A DNA stretch of 64,000 bases from Duganella sp. BJB480. Its GTDB lineage: Bacteria; Pseudomonadota; Gammaproteobacteria; Burkholderiales; Burkholderiaceae_D. A program made the position numbers and the translations under genes. Where the stretch lies: assembly GCA_003416985.1 (NCBI GenBank), contig QVIN01000003.1, forward strand, positions 186,001 through 250,000, given 5' to 3'. Under the pieces are notes generated by a model. That model was not told the origin of the DNA. It did no database searches and worked only from the letters and a program-made list of their open reading frames with translations. Positions 19,235-28,865 of the stretch are shown piece by piece. Every line of letters begins with the position of its first letter. The first letter of the stretch is position 1.

Positions 19235-20008
19235 TTAAGACACCAGCTTGGCCGCGACCGCGACCAGGGTGAAGGCCAGCAAGCCGCGCAGCAGGCGCTC
19301 CGGCACGGCGCGCGCGGCGTAGGAACCGATGGTGATGCCGGGCAGCGAACCGACGAGCAAGGTCAGCAGCAAGCTCCAGTTGATCGAGCCCAGCCACCAG
19401 TGGCCGATGGCGGCGATGGCCGTCAGCGGCACGGCGTAGGCGATGTCGGTGCCCGCCACTTCGGCGGCGCTCAGGCGCGGATACAGCATCACCAGCAGCG
19501 TCGCGCCAATGGCGCCGGCGCCGATGGAGGAGATCGTCACCAGCGTGCCCAGCACGGCGCCCGCGATGATGGTGGCGATGGTCAGCGCGCTGCCCTGCAG
19601 CTGGCGCGACGGCTCGGCCATGATCCAGGTCAGCATCTTGCGCTTGAACATCAGCGCGACCACGGTCAGCATCACCGAGCCCGCGATCATGTAGCGGATC
19701 ACCAGGCCGATTTCCTTGTTGAGCGTGCCGAAATGTTTGAGGGCCAGGCTGGCCACCAGGGCGGCGGGCAAGGCGCCCAGGCAGAGGCGGCGCACGATTT
19801 CCCAGTGCACCGTGCCGCGCATGCGGTGGGTGAAGGTGCCGACGCCCTTCGTCAGCGAGGCGAACGCCAGGTCGGTGCCGACCGCCACCGCCGGCGACAC
19901 GCCGAACAACAGCGTCAACAGCGGCGTCATCAACGAGCCGCCGCCCACGCCGGTCATGCCGACCAGCAGGCCGACAGCGAAACCAGATGCGACAAAGGAC
20001 AAATCCAT
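19235..20008 (-). CDS. TauE/SafE-family anion exporter
   Basis: 257 residues from ATG 20008. Eight membrane helices are predicted, with the family repeat signatures GMTGVGGGSLMTP near the N-terminus and GTLVTISSIGAGAIG in the second half. Members export sulfite, sulfoacetate or related C1/S compounds. Its place between sbp/peroxiredoxin and cysT and its shared promoter element suggest sulfite or sulfur overflow export. Confidence 0.88.
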   Translation of the reverse strand: MDLSFVASGFAVGLLVGMTGVGGGSLMTPLLTLLFGVSPAVAVGTDLAFASLTKGVGTFTHRMRGTVHWEIVRRLCLGALPAALVASLALKHFGTLNKEIGLVIRYMIAGSVMLTVVALMFKRKMLTWIMAEPSRQLQGSALTIATIIAGAVLGTLVTISSIGAGAIGATLLVMLYPRLSAAEVAGTDIAYAVPLTAIAAIGHWWLGSINWSLLLTLLVGSLPGITIGSYAARAVPERLLRGLLAFTLVAVAAKLVS

Positions 20009-20077
20009 GCAAATCCCCAAGAGTAGATCGCAGAGTACCTACTCTAAGGGAATATCCAAACAACGCAATCCTTATTT

Positions 20078-20088
20078 GCTTATATGCA
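20078..20088 (-). promoter_or_regulatory. CATATAAG element upstream of tauE
   Basis: Minus-strand TGCATATAAGC followed by AAATAAGGATTG, about 75 bases before the start; resembles the sbp site GCATATAAGG. Inferred CysB-type operator. Confidence 0.4.
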
Positions 20089-20107
20089 TTTCCTTGCAGA
20101 AGCGAAC

Positions 20108-20746
20108 TTACTTGTTCGGCTGCGGGGTAACGCGCAGGTAGGGACGGGCTGCGGTGTAGCCCTTGGGATACTTCTGCTTCAGTACGTCAGGGTCCTGCAC
20201 GGTCAGCGGAATGATGACGTCGTCGCCATCTTTCCAGTTGCCTGGAGTGGCCACGGTGTAACCATCGGTTAATTGCAAAGCGTCGATTACACGCAACACT
20301 TCGTCAAAATTGCGGCCGGTGCTCATCGGGTAGGTCAGGCTCAGGCGCACCTTCTTGGCCGGATCGATCACGAACAAAGTACGCACGGTGGCCGTGGTCG
20401 AGGCGTTCGGGTGGATCATGTCGTACAGCGTCGAGACTTTACGGTCGGCGTCGGCGATGATGGGGAAGCCCACCACGGTGCCCTGGGTTTCCTCGATGTC
20501 CGAAATCCAGGCCGTGTGCGATTCGGCCGGATCGACCGACAGCGCGATGGCCTTGACGTTGCGCTTGTCGAATTCGGGTTTCAGCTTGGCGGTCAGGCCC
20601 AGCTCGGTCGTGCAGACGGGCGTGAAGTCGGCCGGGTGCGAGAACAACACCACCCAGGAATTGCCTGCCCACTCGTGGAAATGCAGCTTGCCGATGGAGG
20701 AATCTTGTTCAAAATCAGGGGCGGTGTCGCCCAGTCGTATCGTCAT
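20108..20746 (-). CDS. 1-Cys peroxiredoxin (Prx6 type)
   Basis: 212 residues from ATG 20746; a longer frame to 20791 adds an unlikely leader. The peroxidatic motif is DFTPVCTTE with Cys45, and the Prx6-type C-terminal arm (GYTVATPGNWKDGDDV, then YPKGYTAARPYLR) is present, with no second resolving Cys. It reduces peroxides, probably with a thiol donor. It sits inside the sulfate cluster, between sbp and tauE, all on one strand. Confidence 0.93.
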   Translation of the reverse strand: MTIRLGDTAPDFEQDSSIGKLHFHEWAGNSWVVLFSHPADFTPVCTTELGLTAKLKPEFDKRNVKAIALSVDPAESHTAWISDIEETQGTVVGFPIIADADRKVSTLYDMIHPNASTTATVRTLFVIDPAKKVRLSLTYPMSTGRNFDEVLRVIDALQLTDGYTVATPGNWKDGDDVIIPLTVQDPDVLKQKYPKGYTAARPYLRVTPQPNK

Positions 20747-20845
20747 AATCAGCTCCGTAAGGAAAAGGGGTTCAGGTGGACGTGAAGGCACTATTCTGCG
20801 CCTTTTCTGCTAAAAAATACAACGTTTCAAGGCCTTCCGTCCGGC

Positions 20846-21847
20846 TTACTTGGGCTGGTAGATCTGGTCGAACAGGCCGCCGTCGGCGAAGTGCACCTTC
20901 TGGGCCCTGGTCCAGTCGCCGGCCACGTCGGACAGCCTGAACAGCTTCACGCTAGGGAACTGGGCGGCGTATTTCTTCGCCTCCTTTTCCACGGCCGGAC
21001 GGTAGTAGTTCTTGGCGATGATTTCCTGCGCTTCATCGGTGTAGAGGAAGTTCAGGTAAGCCTCGGCCACCTTGCGGGTGCCGCGCTTGTCGACCACCTT
21101 GTCGACCACCGCCACCGGCGGCTCGGCCAGGATGGACACCGACGGCGCGACGATGTCGAACTTGGCCGGGCCCAGCTCCTTGACCGCCAGCAGCGCCTCG
21201 TTTTCCCAGGCGATCAGCACATCGCCGATGCCGCGCTCGACAAAGGTAGTGGTGGCGCCGCGCGCGCCGGAATCGAGCACCGGCACGTTCTTGTACAGCT
21301 TGCTCAGGAAATCCTTGGCCGACGCCTCGCTGCCGCCGGGCAGGCGCAGCGCGTAGCCGTAGGCGGCCAGGTGGTTCCAGCGGGCGCCGCCGGACGTTTT
21401 CGGATTCGGGGTGATGACGGCGACGCCGGGCTTGACCAGGTCGTTCCAGTCCTTGATGCCCTTGGGATTGCCCTTGCGCACCAGGAACACGATGGTCGAG
21501 GTGTACGGCGTGCTGTTGTGCGGCAGCTTTTTCTGCCAGTCCGGCGCCAACAGCTTGCGTTCGGCGATGGCGTCGATGTCGTAGGCCAGCGCCAGCGACA
21601 CCACGTCCGCCTCCAGGCCGTCGATCACGGCGCGGCCCTGCTTGCCGGAGCCGCCGTGCGATTGCTTAATCTTCAGCACGTCGCCGGTCTTGGCTTTCCA
21701 CTCCTTGGCAAAGGCGGTATTGACATCCTGGTACAGCTCGCGCGTCGGGTCGTAGGAGACGTTGAGCAAGGAGACTTCGGCGGCCAAGGCTGGCGCGATG
21801 GCGGTGACGGCAAGAACAGCAGCAGCGAGTATTTTTTTGGACAGCAT
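20846..21847 (-). CDS. sbp: Sulfate/thiosulfate-binding periplasmic protein
   Basis: 333 residues. The signal peptide ends at ALAAEV (about residue 23). The mature part follows the Sbp/CysP pattern: [13 protein letters not shown], a Gly-rich oxyanion segment ([13 protein letters not shown]), [20 protein letters not shown] and [19 protein letters not shown]. It delivers sulfate to CysTWA. It is separated from cysT by peroxiredoxin and tauE and has its own promoter region. Confidence 0.95.
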   Translation of the reverse strand: MLSKKILAAAVLAVTAIAPALAAEVSLLNVSYDPTRELYQDVNTAFAKEWKAKTGDVLKIKQSHGGSGKQGRAVIDGLEADVVSLALAYDIDAIAERKLLAPDWQKKLPHNSTPYTSTIVFLVRKGNPKGIKDWNDLVKPGVAVITPNPKTSGGARWNHLAAYGYALRLPGGSEASAKDFLSKLYKNVPVLDSGARGATTTFVERGIGDVLIAWENEALLAVKELGPAKFDIVAPSVSILAEPPVAVVDKVVDKRGTRKVAEAYLNFLYTDEAQEIIAKNYYRPAVEKEAKKYAAQFPSVKLFRLSDVAGDWTRAQKVHFADGGLFDQIYQPK

Positions 21848-21933
21848 CTGATTCCCCTGGTAATGAAGGTCTTCAGATTAAGACTGTCCTTTATAAATGA
21901 GAACTAAGCTTTTAGCAGTTCAATATACCCAAA

Positions 21934-21944
21934 CCTTATATGCG
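21934..21944 (-). promoter_or_regulatory. CATATAAGG element upstream of sbp
   Basis: Minus-strand CGCATATAAGG about 90 bases before sbp, touching the dgkA stop, followed downstream by TTTATAAAGG. Inferred CysB-type operator shared with tauE. Confidence 0.4.
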
Positions 21945-21945
21945 T

Positions 21946-22329
21946 TCAATAAAAGCGGTTGAACAGCACCACGCCCCAGGCGCCGGCCGCCAGCAAGCAG
22001 GTCAGCAACACGGCCGCGCTGCCGAAGTCCTTGGCGTTCTTGGACAGCGGATGGCGCTCCAGCGATACCCGGTCGACCACCGCCTCGATGGACGAATTGA
22101 TCAGCTCCACGATCAAGATCAGCATCAGCACACCGATCAACATCAATTTTTCAAATGCCGAGATGCGCAAGATCAGCGCGATGAGGGTGCCGACCACGAA
22201 CACGCTCACTTCCTGGCGAAACGCATGTTCATGCCGCCAGGCCGACTTAAAGCCGTCGATCGAGTATAAAAAGGCCGAAAAGATACGTTTCAGGCCACTC
22301 TTGCTCTTGAATTCGCTCACTGGTTCCAT
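21946..22329 (-). CDS. dgkA: Diacylglycerol kinase
   Basis: 127 residues from ATG 22329, the normal size. Three membrane helices are predicted. The catalytic/nucleotide motif ELINSSIEAVVDR and the later DFGSAAV match prokaryotic DgkA, which phosphorylates diacylglycerol to phosphatidate and recycles lipid from osmoregulated glucan synthesis. Frame starts further upstream are weak. Confidence 0.95.
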   Translation of the reverse strand: MEPVSEFKSKSGLKRIFSAFLYSIDGFKSAWRHEHAFRQEVSVFVVGTLIALILRISAFEKLMLIGVLMLILIVELINSSIEAVVDRVSLERHPLSKNAKDFGSAAVLLTCLLAAGAWGVVLFNRFY

Positions 22330-22432
22330 GAATAAGCCACAAATTGAGAATGTATCATTATGCATCAATTCCCATTTTTTTCACATTATGGTATAAAGTA
22401 TCTATCGCATACTGCACCGCACCAACCACATC

Positions 22433-23212
22433 ATGAAAATCGAAACCGTTCCAGAGCAAAAGACCACTATCCAGGTGATCGAGCGCATGGTGGCGCTACT
22501 CGATGCGCTGGCCAAATATCCCGACCCCGTGAGCCTGAAGGAATTATCCAAGGTTTCCGGGCTACACCCCTCCACCGCCCACCGCATCCTCAACGACATG
22601 GTGCTCACGCGCTTTGTCGACCGCATCGAGCCGGGCACCTACCGGCTGGGCATGCGGCTGCTGGAATTGGGCAATGTGGTCAAGAGCCGGCTGTCGGTGC
22701 GCGAGGCCGCGCTGGATTTCATGCGTGCACTGCACAAAAAAACCCAGCAGACCATCAACCTGTCGGTCCGCCAGGGCGACGAGATCGTCTACATCGACCG
22801 CGCGTTCTCGGAGCGCTCGGGCATGCAGGTGGTGCGCGCCATCGGCGGCCGCGGTCCGCTGCACCTGACCTCGACCGGCAAGCTGTTCCTGTCGGTGGAC
22901 GAGCCGAAAGCCATCCGCGCCTACGCCACGCGCACCGGCTTGGCCGGCCACAACAAGAATTCGATCACGGATCTGGTCAAGCTCGAACGCGAGCTGAACC
23001 TGGTGAAATCGCGCGGCTACGCGCGCGACAACGAGGAGCTGGAGCTGGGCGTGCGCTGCATGGCCGCCGGCATCCACGACGACAGCGGCAAGCTGATCGC
23101 CGGCCTGTCGATCTCGGCGCCGGCCGACCGCCTGCAGGACGAGTGGCTGGAAGACCTGGTCGCGACCGCCAACCAGATTTCCGCCACGCTCGGTTACATC
23201 CCGGTCGAATAA
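22433..23212 (+). CDS. IclR-family transcriptional regulator
   Basis: 259 residues. The N-terminal winged helix spans about residues 12-75 (LKELSKVSGLHPSTAHRIL recognition helix) and the GAF-like ligand domain the rest (DEIVYIDRAFSE, LELGVRCMAAGIHDD with the ligand-pocket Cys). The gene is divergent from dgkA, and its last 19 bases overlap the convergent pbpG. No catabolic target genes adjoin, so the effector is unknown. Confidence 0.92.
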   Translation: MKIETVPEQKTTIQVIERMVALLDALAKYPDPVSLKELSKVSGLHPSTAHRILNDMVLTRFVDRIEPGTYRLGMRLLELGNVVKSRLSVREAALDFMRALHKKTQQTINLSVRQGDEIVYIDRAFSERSGMQVVRAIGGRGPLHLTSTGKLFLSVDEPKAIRAYATRTGLAGHNKNSITDLVKLERELNLVKSRGYARDNEELELGVRCMAAGIHDDSGKLIAGLSISAPADRLQDEWLEDLVATANQISATLGYIPVE

Positions 23213-24261
23213 GCCGCCGGTGCGCCGAGGCCGGCCGGCTTCAGCGCCTCCAGCCATTTGCGCATGCGGCCGGCATCGGCGGTGCGCGACTGCTTGCCCT
23301 TGGAATCGAGGAACACCATGATCACCGAGCGGCCTTCGATCACCGCCTGCATCATCAGGCAGCGCCCCGCTTCGTTGATGAAGCCGGTTTTCTGCAGGCC
23401 GATCGCCCAGTCCGGGCTGGCCACCAGGTGGTTGGTGGTGCCGAACTGCATCGGACGGCCGTTGGTTTCCACCATGGCCTTGGCGTCGGTCGAGTACTGG
23501 CGCAGGATGGGCTGCTGATACGCCGCCATCGCCAGCTTGGCCAGGTCGCGCGCGCTGGCCACGTTCATTTTCGACAGGCCGCTGGAATCGACGTAGTGCG
23601 TGTCGACCATGCCCAGTTCGCGCGCCTTGGCGTTCATCGCCTCGACAAACGCCGGCTTGCCGCCCGGATAGTTGCGGCCCAGTGCCGAGGAGGCGCGGTT
23701 TTCCGAGCTCATCAGGGCGATGTGCAGCATGTCGGCGCGGCTCAGCTGGGTGCCGACCTTCAGGCGCGAGCTGCTGAACTTTTCGCGGTCGACGTCCTCG
23801 TCGGTGATGGTCAGGATCTCGTCCATGTTCTGCTTGGCTTCGACCACGATCAGGCCGGTCATCATCTTGGTGATCGAGGCGATCGGCAGGGCGACGTTGG
23901 AATTCTTTTCAAACAGCACTTCGGAATTGGCCTGGTCCAGCACCAGCGCCACGTTGGACTTGAGGTCCAGCGGATCGTGCGTCATGTTCAGGCCGGCGAG
24001 ATCGCCCATGGTCGGCACCGGCGGCGCGGCGACGATCAGGCGCTGGTACACCACCTTGCGGCGGCCGTGGACCATGACCACGCGCTTGACCACGCGCTCG
24101 CCCGGCTCGGCGGCGGCCACGCGCACCGGCCCACGGGCCTTGACCTTCTTCAGATGGTGTTTTTTCGGAGCGCCATCCGCCGCATGGGCGGCCGTAGCGG
24201 TGAGCGCCGTGGAAGCGAACATCAGCGAAATGAGCACACTCAAAGCTAGTTTAGACATCAT
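23194..24261 (-). CDS. pbpG: D-alanyl-D-alanine endopeptidase (PBP7, peptidase S11)
   Basis: 355 residues from the ATG at 24261 (the adjacent ATG at 24258 is equally possible). A signal peptide ends at AHAAD; a Lys/Arg-rich stretch (residues 32-70) precedes the S11 domain. Catalytic motifs: SITK (Ser about 129), SEN (the SxN triad, within MSSENRAS) and KTG. It cleaves peptidoglycan cross-links in the periplasm. The 3' end overlaps the IclR gene by 19 bases. Confidence 0.94.
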   Translation of the reverse strand: MMSKLALSVLISLMFASTALTATAAHAADGAPKKHHLKKVKARGPVRVAAAEPGERVVKRVVMVHGRRKVVYQRLIVAAPPVPTMGDLAGLNMTHDPLDLKSNVALVLDQANSEVLFEKNSNVALPIASITKMMTGLIVVEAKQNMDEILTITDEDVDREKFSSSRLKVGTQLSRADMLHIALMSSENRASSALGRNYPGGKPAFVEAMNAKARELGMVDTHYVDSSGLSKMNVASARDLAKLAMAAYQQPILRQYSTDAKAMVETNGRPMQFGTTNHLVASPDWAIGLQKTGFINEAGRCLMMQAVIEGRSVIMVFLDSKGKQSRTADAGRMRKWLEALKPAGLGAPAAYSTGM

Positions 24262-24405
24262 ATCCCCGAAAAAAGCACTGCACAGAAAGCGAAAGTACTG
24301 TTGCAGTTTAGCAAAACACCGGACAAGCGCAAGCAAATTTAACATTGAGAGCATCGATGGTTGCGTCGATGCAATAGCGCTCGGTACGCTTTGGACAAAC
24401 TAGTG

Positions 24406-25101
24406 CTAACCAACAAATTTAACAAATTCTTCAACCGCCATCCGCTCGGTGACCAGCGAGTTTTCGATTTTCGAACTGTCGGCGTAGCCGAGCGCCATGC
24501 CGCACACGACAGTTTCATTGTCCGGCAAACCCAGCTCCTTGCCTATGATTTTATGATACTGGGTAAAGGCCGCCTGCGGACATGTATCGAGCCCCCTGGC
24601 GCGCGCCGCCACCATGATATTTTGCAGGAACATGCCGTAATCGAGCCAGGAACCCTGCTCCATGATGCGGTCGATGGTAAAGATGAGACCCACCGGCGCA
24701 CCAAAAAATTCATAATTGCGTCCATGTTGCGCGGCCATGCCGGCCTTGTTGTCGCGCGTCAGGCCCAGCAGCGCATACAGGTCCCAGCCCACCTTGCGGC
24801 GGCGATCGATGAAGGGCGAGACCCATTCGCGCGGATAGTAGGCGTATTCCTCGGTGTGCTGCCGGGCCTGCTCGGGATCGTTGTGGGCGGCCAGGATCGC
24901 CGACGACAGTTGCCGCTTGCGCTCGCCGTCCAGCACGTAGACCTTCCACGGCTGGGTGTTGGTGCCGGACGGCGCGCGTGCCGCCACCTGCAGGATCTGC
25001 GCGACGTCCTCGCGCGCCACCGCCTGCGGCAGGTAGGCGCGGATCGAACGGCGGCTGGTGATGGCGGCGTCCACCGCTTGCTGGTCGGGAGTGGAAATCA
25101 T
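24406..25101 (-). CDS. Nitroreductase-family FMN oxidoreductase
   Basis: 231 residues from ATG 25101. The N-terminal RRSIRAYLPQ and APSGTNTQPW loops bind FMN; VCGMALGYAD near the end is typical. Long enough for a full nitroreductase; substrate unknown (nitroaromatics or quinones). It lies 11 bases after the EamA transporter stop, so both form an operon; export of a reduced product is one reading. Confidence 0.93.
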   Translation of the reverse strand: MISTPDQQAVDAAITSRRSIRAYLPQAVAREDVAQILQVAARAPSGTNTQPWKVYVLDGERKRQLSSAILAAHNDPEQARQHTEEYAYYPREWVSPFIDRRRKVGWDLYALLGLTRDNKAGMAAQHGRNYEFFGAPVGLIFTIDRIMEQGSWLDYGMFLQNIMVAARARGLDTCPQAAFTQYHKIIGKELGLPDNETVVCGMALGYADSSKIENSLVTERMAVEEFVKFVG

Positions 25102-25112
25102 GGGCCCTCGCT

Positions 25113-26021
25113 TTATCTGGTTTTCTTGACTACAAATATCACACCGGTGACCGCCAGCGCCATCCCCGCTATGCCGAGGGCGTTGAACGCCTCGCCGAAC
25201 ATCAGCCAGGCCATGACGGCGGTGGTGGGCGGCGTCAGGTACAGCAAGCTGGTGACTTGTGTGGCGTCGCTGCGGCGTATCAGCGCGAACAGCAGGAAGA
25301 TGGCGCCGATCGACAAGCCCATCACCGACCACAGCAAGGCGCCGATGAAGCGCGGAGTCCACTGCACCGCAGCAAAGTCGGGCCCCAGGCCTTCGAAAAA
25401 GACCGCCAGCGGCAGCACCACCACCAGCGAGGCGGCGAACTGGATCACGGTGCCGGTGCGCAGGTCGAACTGCGGGCAATTGCGCTTCTGGTACAGGGTG
25501 CCGGCGGTGATCGACAGCAGCGCCAGCACGCACAGCAGGATGGCGTCGACCGGCAAGCCGGTCAGCTTGATCTTGGCTGCCACCACCAGCCCCACCCCGG
25601 CCAGGCCGAAGACCAGTCCCAGCCACTGCCGTGGCCGGACCCGCTCGCCGATCAGCGGCGCGGCGAAGGCGGTCAGGATGGGCTGCATGCCGACGATCAG
25701 CGCCGACAAGCCGGCCGGCATGCCCAGCTTGATGGCGCACCAGACGCCGACCAGATAGCCGGCCTGCACCAGCAGCCCGGCCAGCGCGATCTGCCAGATC
25801 TTGCCGTGCGGCCAGGGCGCCTTCAGCAGCAACACGGCCGGCACCAGGAACAGCAGCACGCCCAGGAAGCGCATCACCAGGAAGGTCAGCGGCGGCGCAT
25901 ACGGCAGGCCGAACTTGGCGACGATGAAGCCGCTGCTCCACAACAACACGAAAAACAGCGGCAGCGGCGACAGGAAAGTAGCGTGTTTGACGGGTACGGC
26001 GGCACTGGAGGTGTTGGACAT
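25113..26021 (-). CDS. EamA-type (DMT) metabolite exporter
   Basis: 302 residues from ATG 26021. Ten membrane helices in two EamA repeats (first begins LPLFFVLLWSSGFIVAKFGL, second around the AGTLYQKR segment), with the second repeat motif TSLLYLTPPTTAVMAWLMFGE. It exports amino acids or other small metabolites. First gene of an operon with the nitroreductase. Confidence 0.92.
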   Translation of the reverse strand: MSNTSSAAVPVKHATFLSPLPLFFVLLWSSGFIVAKFGLPYAPPLTFLVMRFLGVLLFLVPAVLLLKAPWPHGKIWQIALAGLLVQAGYLVGVWCAIKLGMPAGLSALIVGMQPILTAFAAPLIGERVRPRQWLGLVFGLAGVGLVVAAKIKLTGLPVDAILLCVLALLSITAGTLYQKRNCPQFDLRTGTVIQFAASLVVVLPLAVFFEGLGPDFAAVQWTPRFIGALLWSVMGLSIGAIFLLFALIRRSDATQVTSLLYLTPPTTAVMAWLMFGEAFNALGIAGMALAVTGVIFVVKKTR

Positions 26022-26178
26022 GGATGAGCCGGTCAAACCTGCTTGCAAAATGAAAGGAAATCGGCGCCGGTTTGCGGCGCCGACTCGACAGCATGCAAGT
26101 CTATCACGGCAGGGGTTTCGTCACCGGCCACGCTGCATTTTCCCTGGGGAAATGCTTTCTTCCGGCCAGAGTCGGTTC

Positions 26179-26195
26179 TTTGATGCAACGCACAA
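26179..26195 (+). promoter_or_regulatory. Upstream PhaR-like operator of phasin
   Basis: TTTGATGCAACGCACAA with a TGC-N3-GCA core (26184-26192), nine bases before the -35. Its twin overlaps the transcription start region. PhaR repressors recognise TGC-rich dyads; assignment is by motif only. Confidence 0.5.
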
Positions 26196-26203
26196 AAAAT
26201 CGC

Positions 26204-26231
26204 TTGACTTAATTTTTGAAGGCCGTAAAAT
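26204..26231 (+). promoter_or_regulatory. Sigma-70 promoter of phasin
   Basis: TTGACT, 16 bases, TAAAAT. Leader of about 105 bases to ATG 26345. Region 26022-26344 otherwise holds no gene; it has a dyad GGCGCCGG/CGGCGCCG around 26070-26090 in the upper part. Confidence 0.75.
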
Positions 26232-26235
26232 CGGG

Positions 26236-26252
26236 TTTGTTGCGTTGCACAA
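26236..26252 (+). promoter_or_regulatory. Downstream PhaR-like operator of phasin
   Basis: TTTGTTGCGTTGCACAA, a near copy of the site 57 bases upstream (TGC-N3-GCA core at 26241-26249), placed at the expected transcription start so that binding would block RNA polymerase. Confidence 0.5.
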
Positions 26253-26344
26253 TTTGTTGTTCGGTCTGAAACGTGGATTGCCTGTTTCTCACCGGCTGTA
26301 GAAACAGCAGTACTTAATCAATGACTACTTTCCTGGAGATTTAA

Positions 26345-26905
26345 ATGTTTTCAATCCCTGAGCAATTTTCCAATGCGACCAAAGCTAACTTTGAAGCTCA
26401 ATTCGCGATTTTCTCGGCCCTGACCAACAAGGCTTTCGAAGGCGTGGAGAAGTTCGTCGACCTGAACCTGACCGCTGCCAAGGCATCGCTGGAAGAGTCG
26501 TCGATCACCACCAAGCAACTGCTGTCGGCCAAGGATCCACAAGAATTCTTCTCGCTGGCTTCGGCGCAAGCCCAGCCTAGCGCAGAAAAAACCATCGCTT
26601 ACGGCCGTCACCTGGCGACCATCGCTTCGAGCACCGGCGCTGAATTCAGCAAAGCTGCTGAAACCCAGATCGCTGAAACCAACCGCAAAGTCATTTCGCT
26701 GGTGGAAGAAGTGAGCAAGAACGCCCCGGCCGGTTCGGAAAACGCCGTCGCCATCCTGAAATCGGCCATCGGCAACGCCAACGCCGGCTACGAGCAGTTC
26801 GCCAAGACCGCCAAGCAGGCTGTCGAGTCGATCGAATCGAACCTGACCTCGGCCGTGAACCAGTTCACCGCCGCTGCCGCCAAAGCTGCTCCAGCCAAGA
26901 AGTAA
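26345..26905 (+). CDS. phaP: Phasin, polyhydroxyalkanoate granule protein
   Basis: 186 residues, the common betaproteobacterial phasin size, starting [19 protein letters not shown] as the phasin_2 family does. It is almost all helix, with many Ala/Gln/Glu heptads and no membrane segment, ending in an Ala/Lys-rich tail ([11 protein letters not shown]). It coats PHB granules. Codon use is that of a highly expressed gene. The SD is GGAGA before ATG 26345. Confidence 0.94.
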   Translation: MFSIPEQFSNATKANFEAQFAIFSALTNKAFEGVEKFVDLNLTAAKASLEESSITTKQLLSAKDPQEFFSLASAQAQPSAEKTIAYGRHLATIASSTGAEFSKAAETQIAETNRKVISLVEEVSKNAPAGSENAVAILKSAIGNANAGYEQFAKTAKQAVESIESNLTSAVNQFTAAAAKAAPAKK

Positions 26906-26966
26906 TCAAGGAATACCGGCGCGGTAGGGTGCCGGTTCTTTGCTGGCGTTGCTTAACGCCTCCCTT

Positions 26967-27005
26967 AAAGCTCCATGTGCGCCCAACGCCACACGGAGCT
27001 TTTTT
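26967..27005 (+). terminator. Phasin terminator
   Basis: AAAGCTCC.TGTG pairs with CACA.GGAGCTTTTTT; six T complete it. It lies ten bases before the stop of the convergent lipoprotein gene. Confidence 0.85.
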
Positions 27006-27014
27006 ATTTGAAAT

Positions 27015-28082
27015 TTAGAATGCGAAGTCGGAAATGCTGGAGCCGTCCGACGCAGTGACCGCAGTCGCAGTCACTGCTGAACCAGCGCCGAATTTGCTAA
27101 CATTATTAATCACATAAGCAACATGGCAGGCCCCCATGTACAGTCGATCATTATTTGGATCAAATGCCAAGGCGCCATCGCCGCAGTCGAAGGGCTGGCC
27201 TGGAAGAGTCAGCACGAGATTTGATGTAGAAGTGATAGGTGCAGTTGCAGGGTAAATGGGCATATCAACTGCAGTAACGCTAGCATTCTCCACGATGGCA
27301 ATGCCACGCGTACCGTATCTTACAAACAAGCGGTCGTGAGCGGAGTCCAACGCTATATTCTGATTAAACTCGCCAGAATTCCGCGACGCCATCGACAGAC
27401 GAATAATCTTATGGCCAATTCTTTGAACGTCCCCATCAGCCGTATCAATATTCGAATACACATTGATTATCTCTGAAGTACTATGATTGTCGCGGATATA
27501 CAAAAGCCCGCGCTTGCTATCAATAGCAAGTTGGTTTCCGGAAATATTCTCGATGCGGCGCGTGGGGACTACAGTTCCACTTAAAGTGCTGGCATGGGAA
27601 AAAACTGACAAGTTGTAGTACCCAAGCACGTATAAGCTGTCGGTTTCCTTTACGTAGACCATTTTTCCTACCACACCTGCTATTGCGGGCGTAATTACTC
27701 GAGTAGGAGCCGTACCTGGGGCCATCGTGCTGGCGCTCTGGAAGACCGAAATAGATCTTCCGAAAGAAGCAAACAACAAATCATGACCAGCATCGTAGGC
27801 TATGGCATCTCCATAGGCATGGCCATAGTACATGTCAGCATTGACGCTATTAACGAGGATCGAACCAGAAAATACCCCCGGCTGCGGTGACAACGTTGGA
27901 AATGCCGCGATCAACTCGTTGGCCGAGTCTGCGACAAACAACATGTTTTTTGCAGACGTTGGTTGAGTTACGGTCGCACCACCTCCGTTGGAGGGCACTG
28001 CCCCATTCGAGCCACCACCACCACCGCAAGCGCTGAGCGCGACCAGAAGAGCACTTACGACGAACCCTGAAACTATTTTCAT
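27015..28082 (-). CDS. Lineage-specific lipoprotein, possible beta-propeller
   Basis: 355 residues. N-terminus is a lipoprotein signal with lipobox LSAC (Cys about 19), then a Gly/Ser linker (CGGGGGSNG). The body has several repeated blocks with a hydrophobic-strand then D.xxDxLF or DxxRxLLY pattern (AYDAGHDLLFASFGR, AIDSKRGLLYIRD, ALDSAHDRLFVRYG, AFDPNNDRLYMG), as in NHL/YVTN-type propellers. No known domain is recognised. GC is clearly lower than flanking genes, suggesting recent acquisition. It stands alone between phasin and the liv operon. Confidence 0.65.
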   Translation of the reverse strand: MKIVSGFVVSALLVALSACGGGGGSNGAVPSNGGGATVTQPTSAKNMLFVADSANELIAAFPTLSPQPGVFSGSILVNSVNADMYYGHAYGDAIAYDAGHDLLFASFGRSISVFQSASTMAPGTAPTRVITPAIAGVVGKMVYVKETDSLYVLGYYNLSVFSHASTLSGTVVPTRRIENISGNQLAIDSKRGLLYIRDNHSTSEIINVYSNIDTADGDVQRIGHKIIRLSMASRNSGEFNQNIALDSAHDRLFVRYGTRGIAIVENASVTAVDMPIYPATAPITSTSNLVLTLPGQPFDCGDGALAFDPNNDRLYMGACHVAYVINNVSKFGAGSAVTATAVTASDGSSISDFAF

Positions 28083-28091
28083 AATAACTAA

Positions 28092-28108
28092 ATTTCCAAA
28101 ATGGAAAT
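28092..28108 (-). terminator. Weak hairpin between livF and the lipoprotein
   Basis: ATTTCCA-aaa-TGGAAAT perfect dyad, followed on the minus strand by an AT-rich stretch (TTAGTTATT). It may end the liv transcript or mark the lipoprotein leader. Confidence 0.35.
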
Positions 28109-28142
28109 ATTTTATCAGAAAATAAATTCTCAGCCTACCCTG

Positions 28143-28864
<722 letters not shown>

Positions 28865-28865
<1 letters not shown>

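Noticed and set aside
24346..24370. GCATCGA/TCGATGC hairpin between pbpG and nitroreductase
   Set aside because: No T run or conserved neighbour, so no terminator call.
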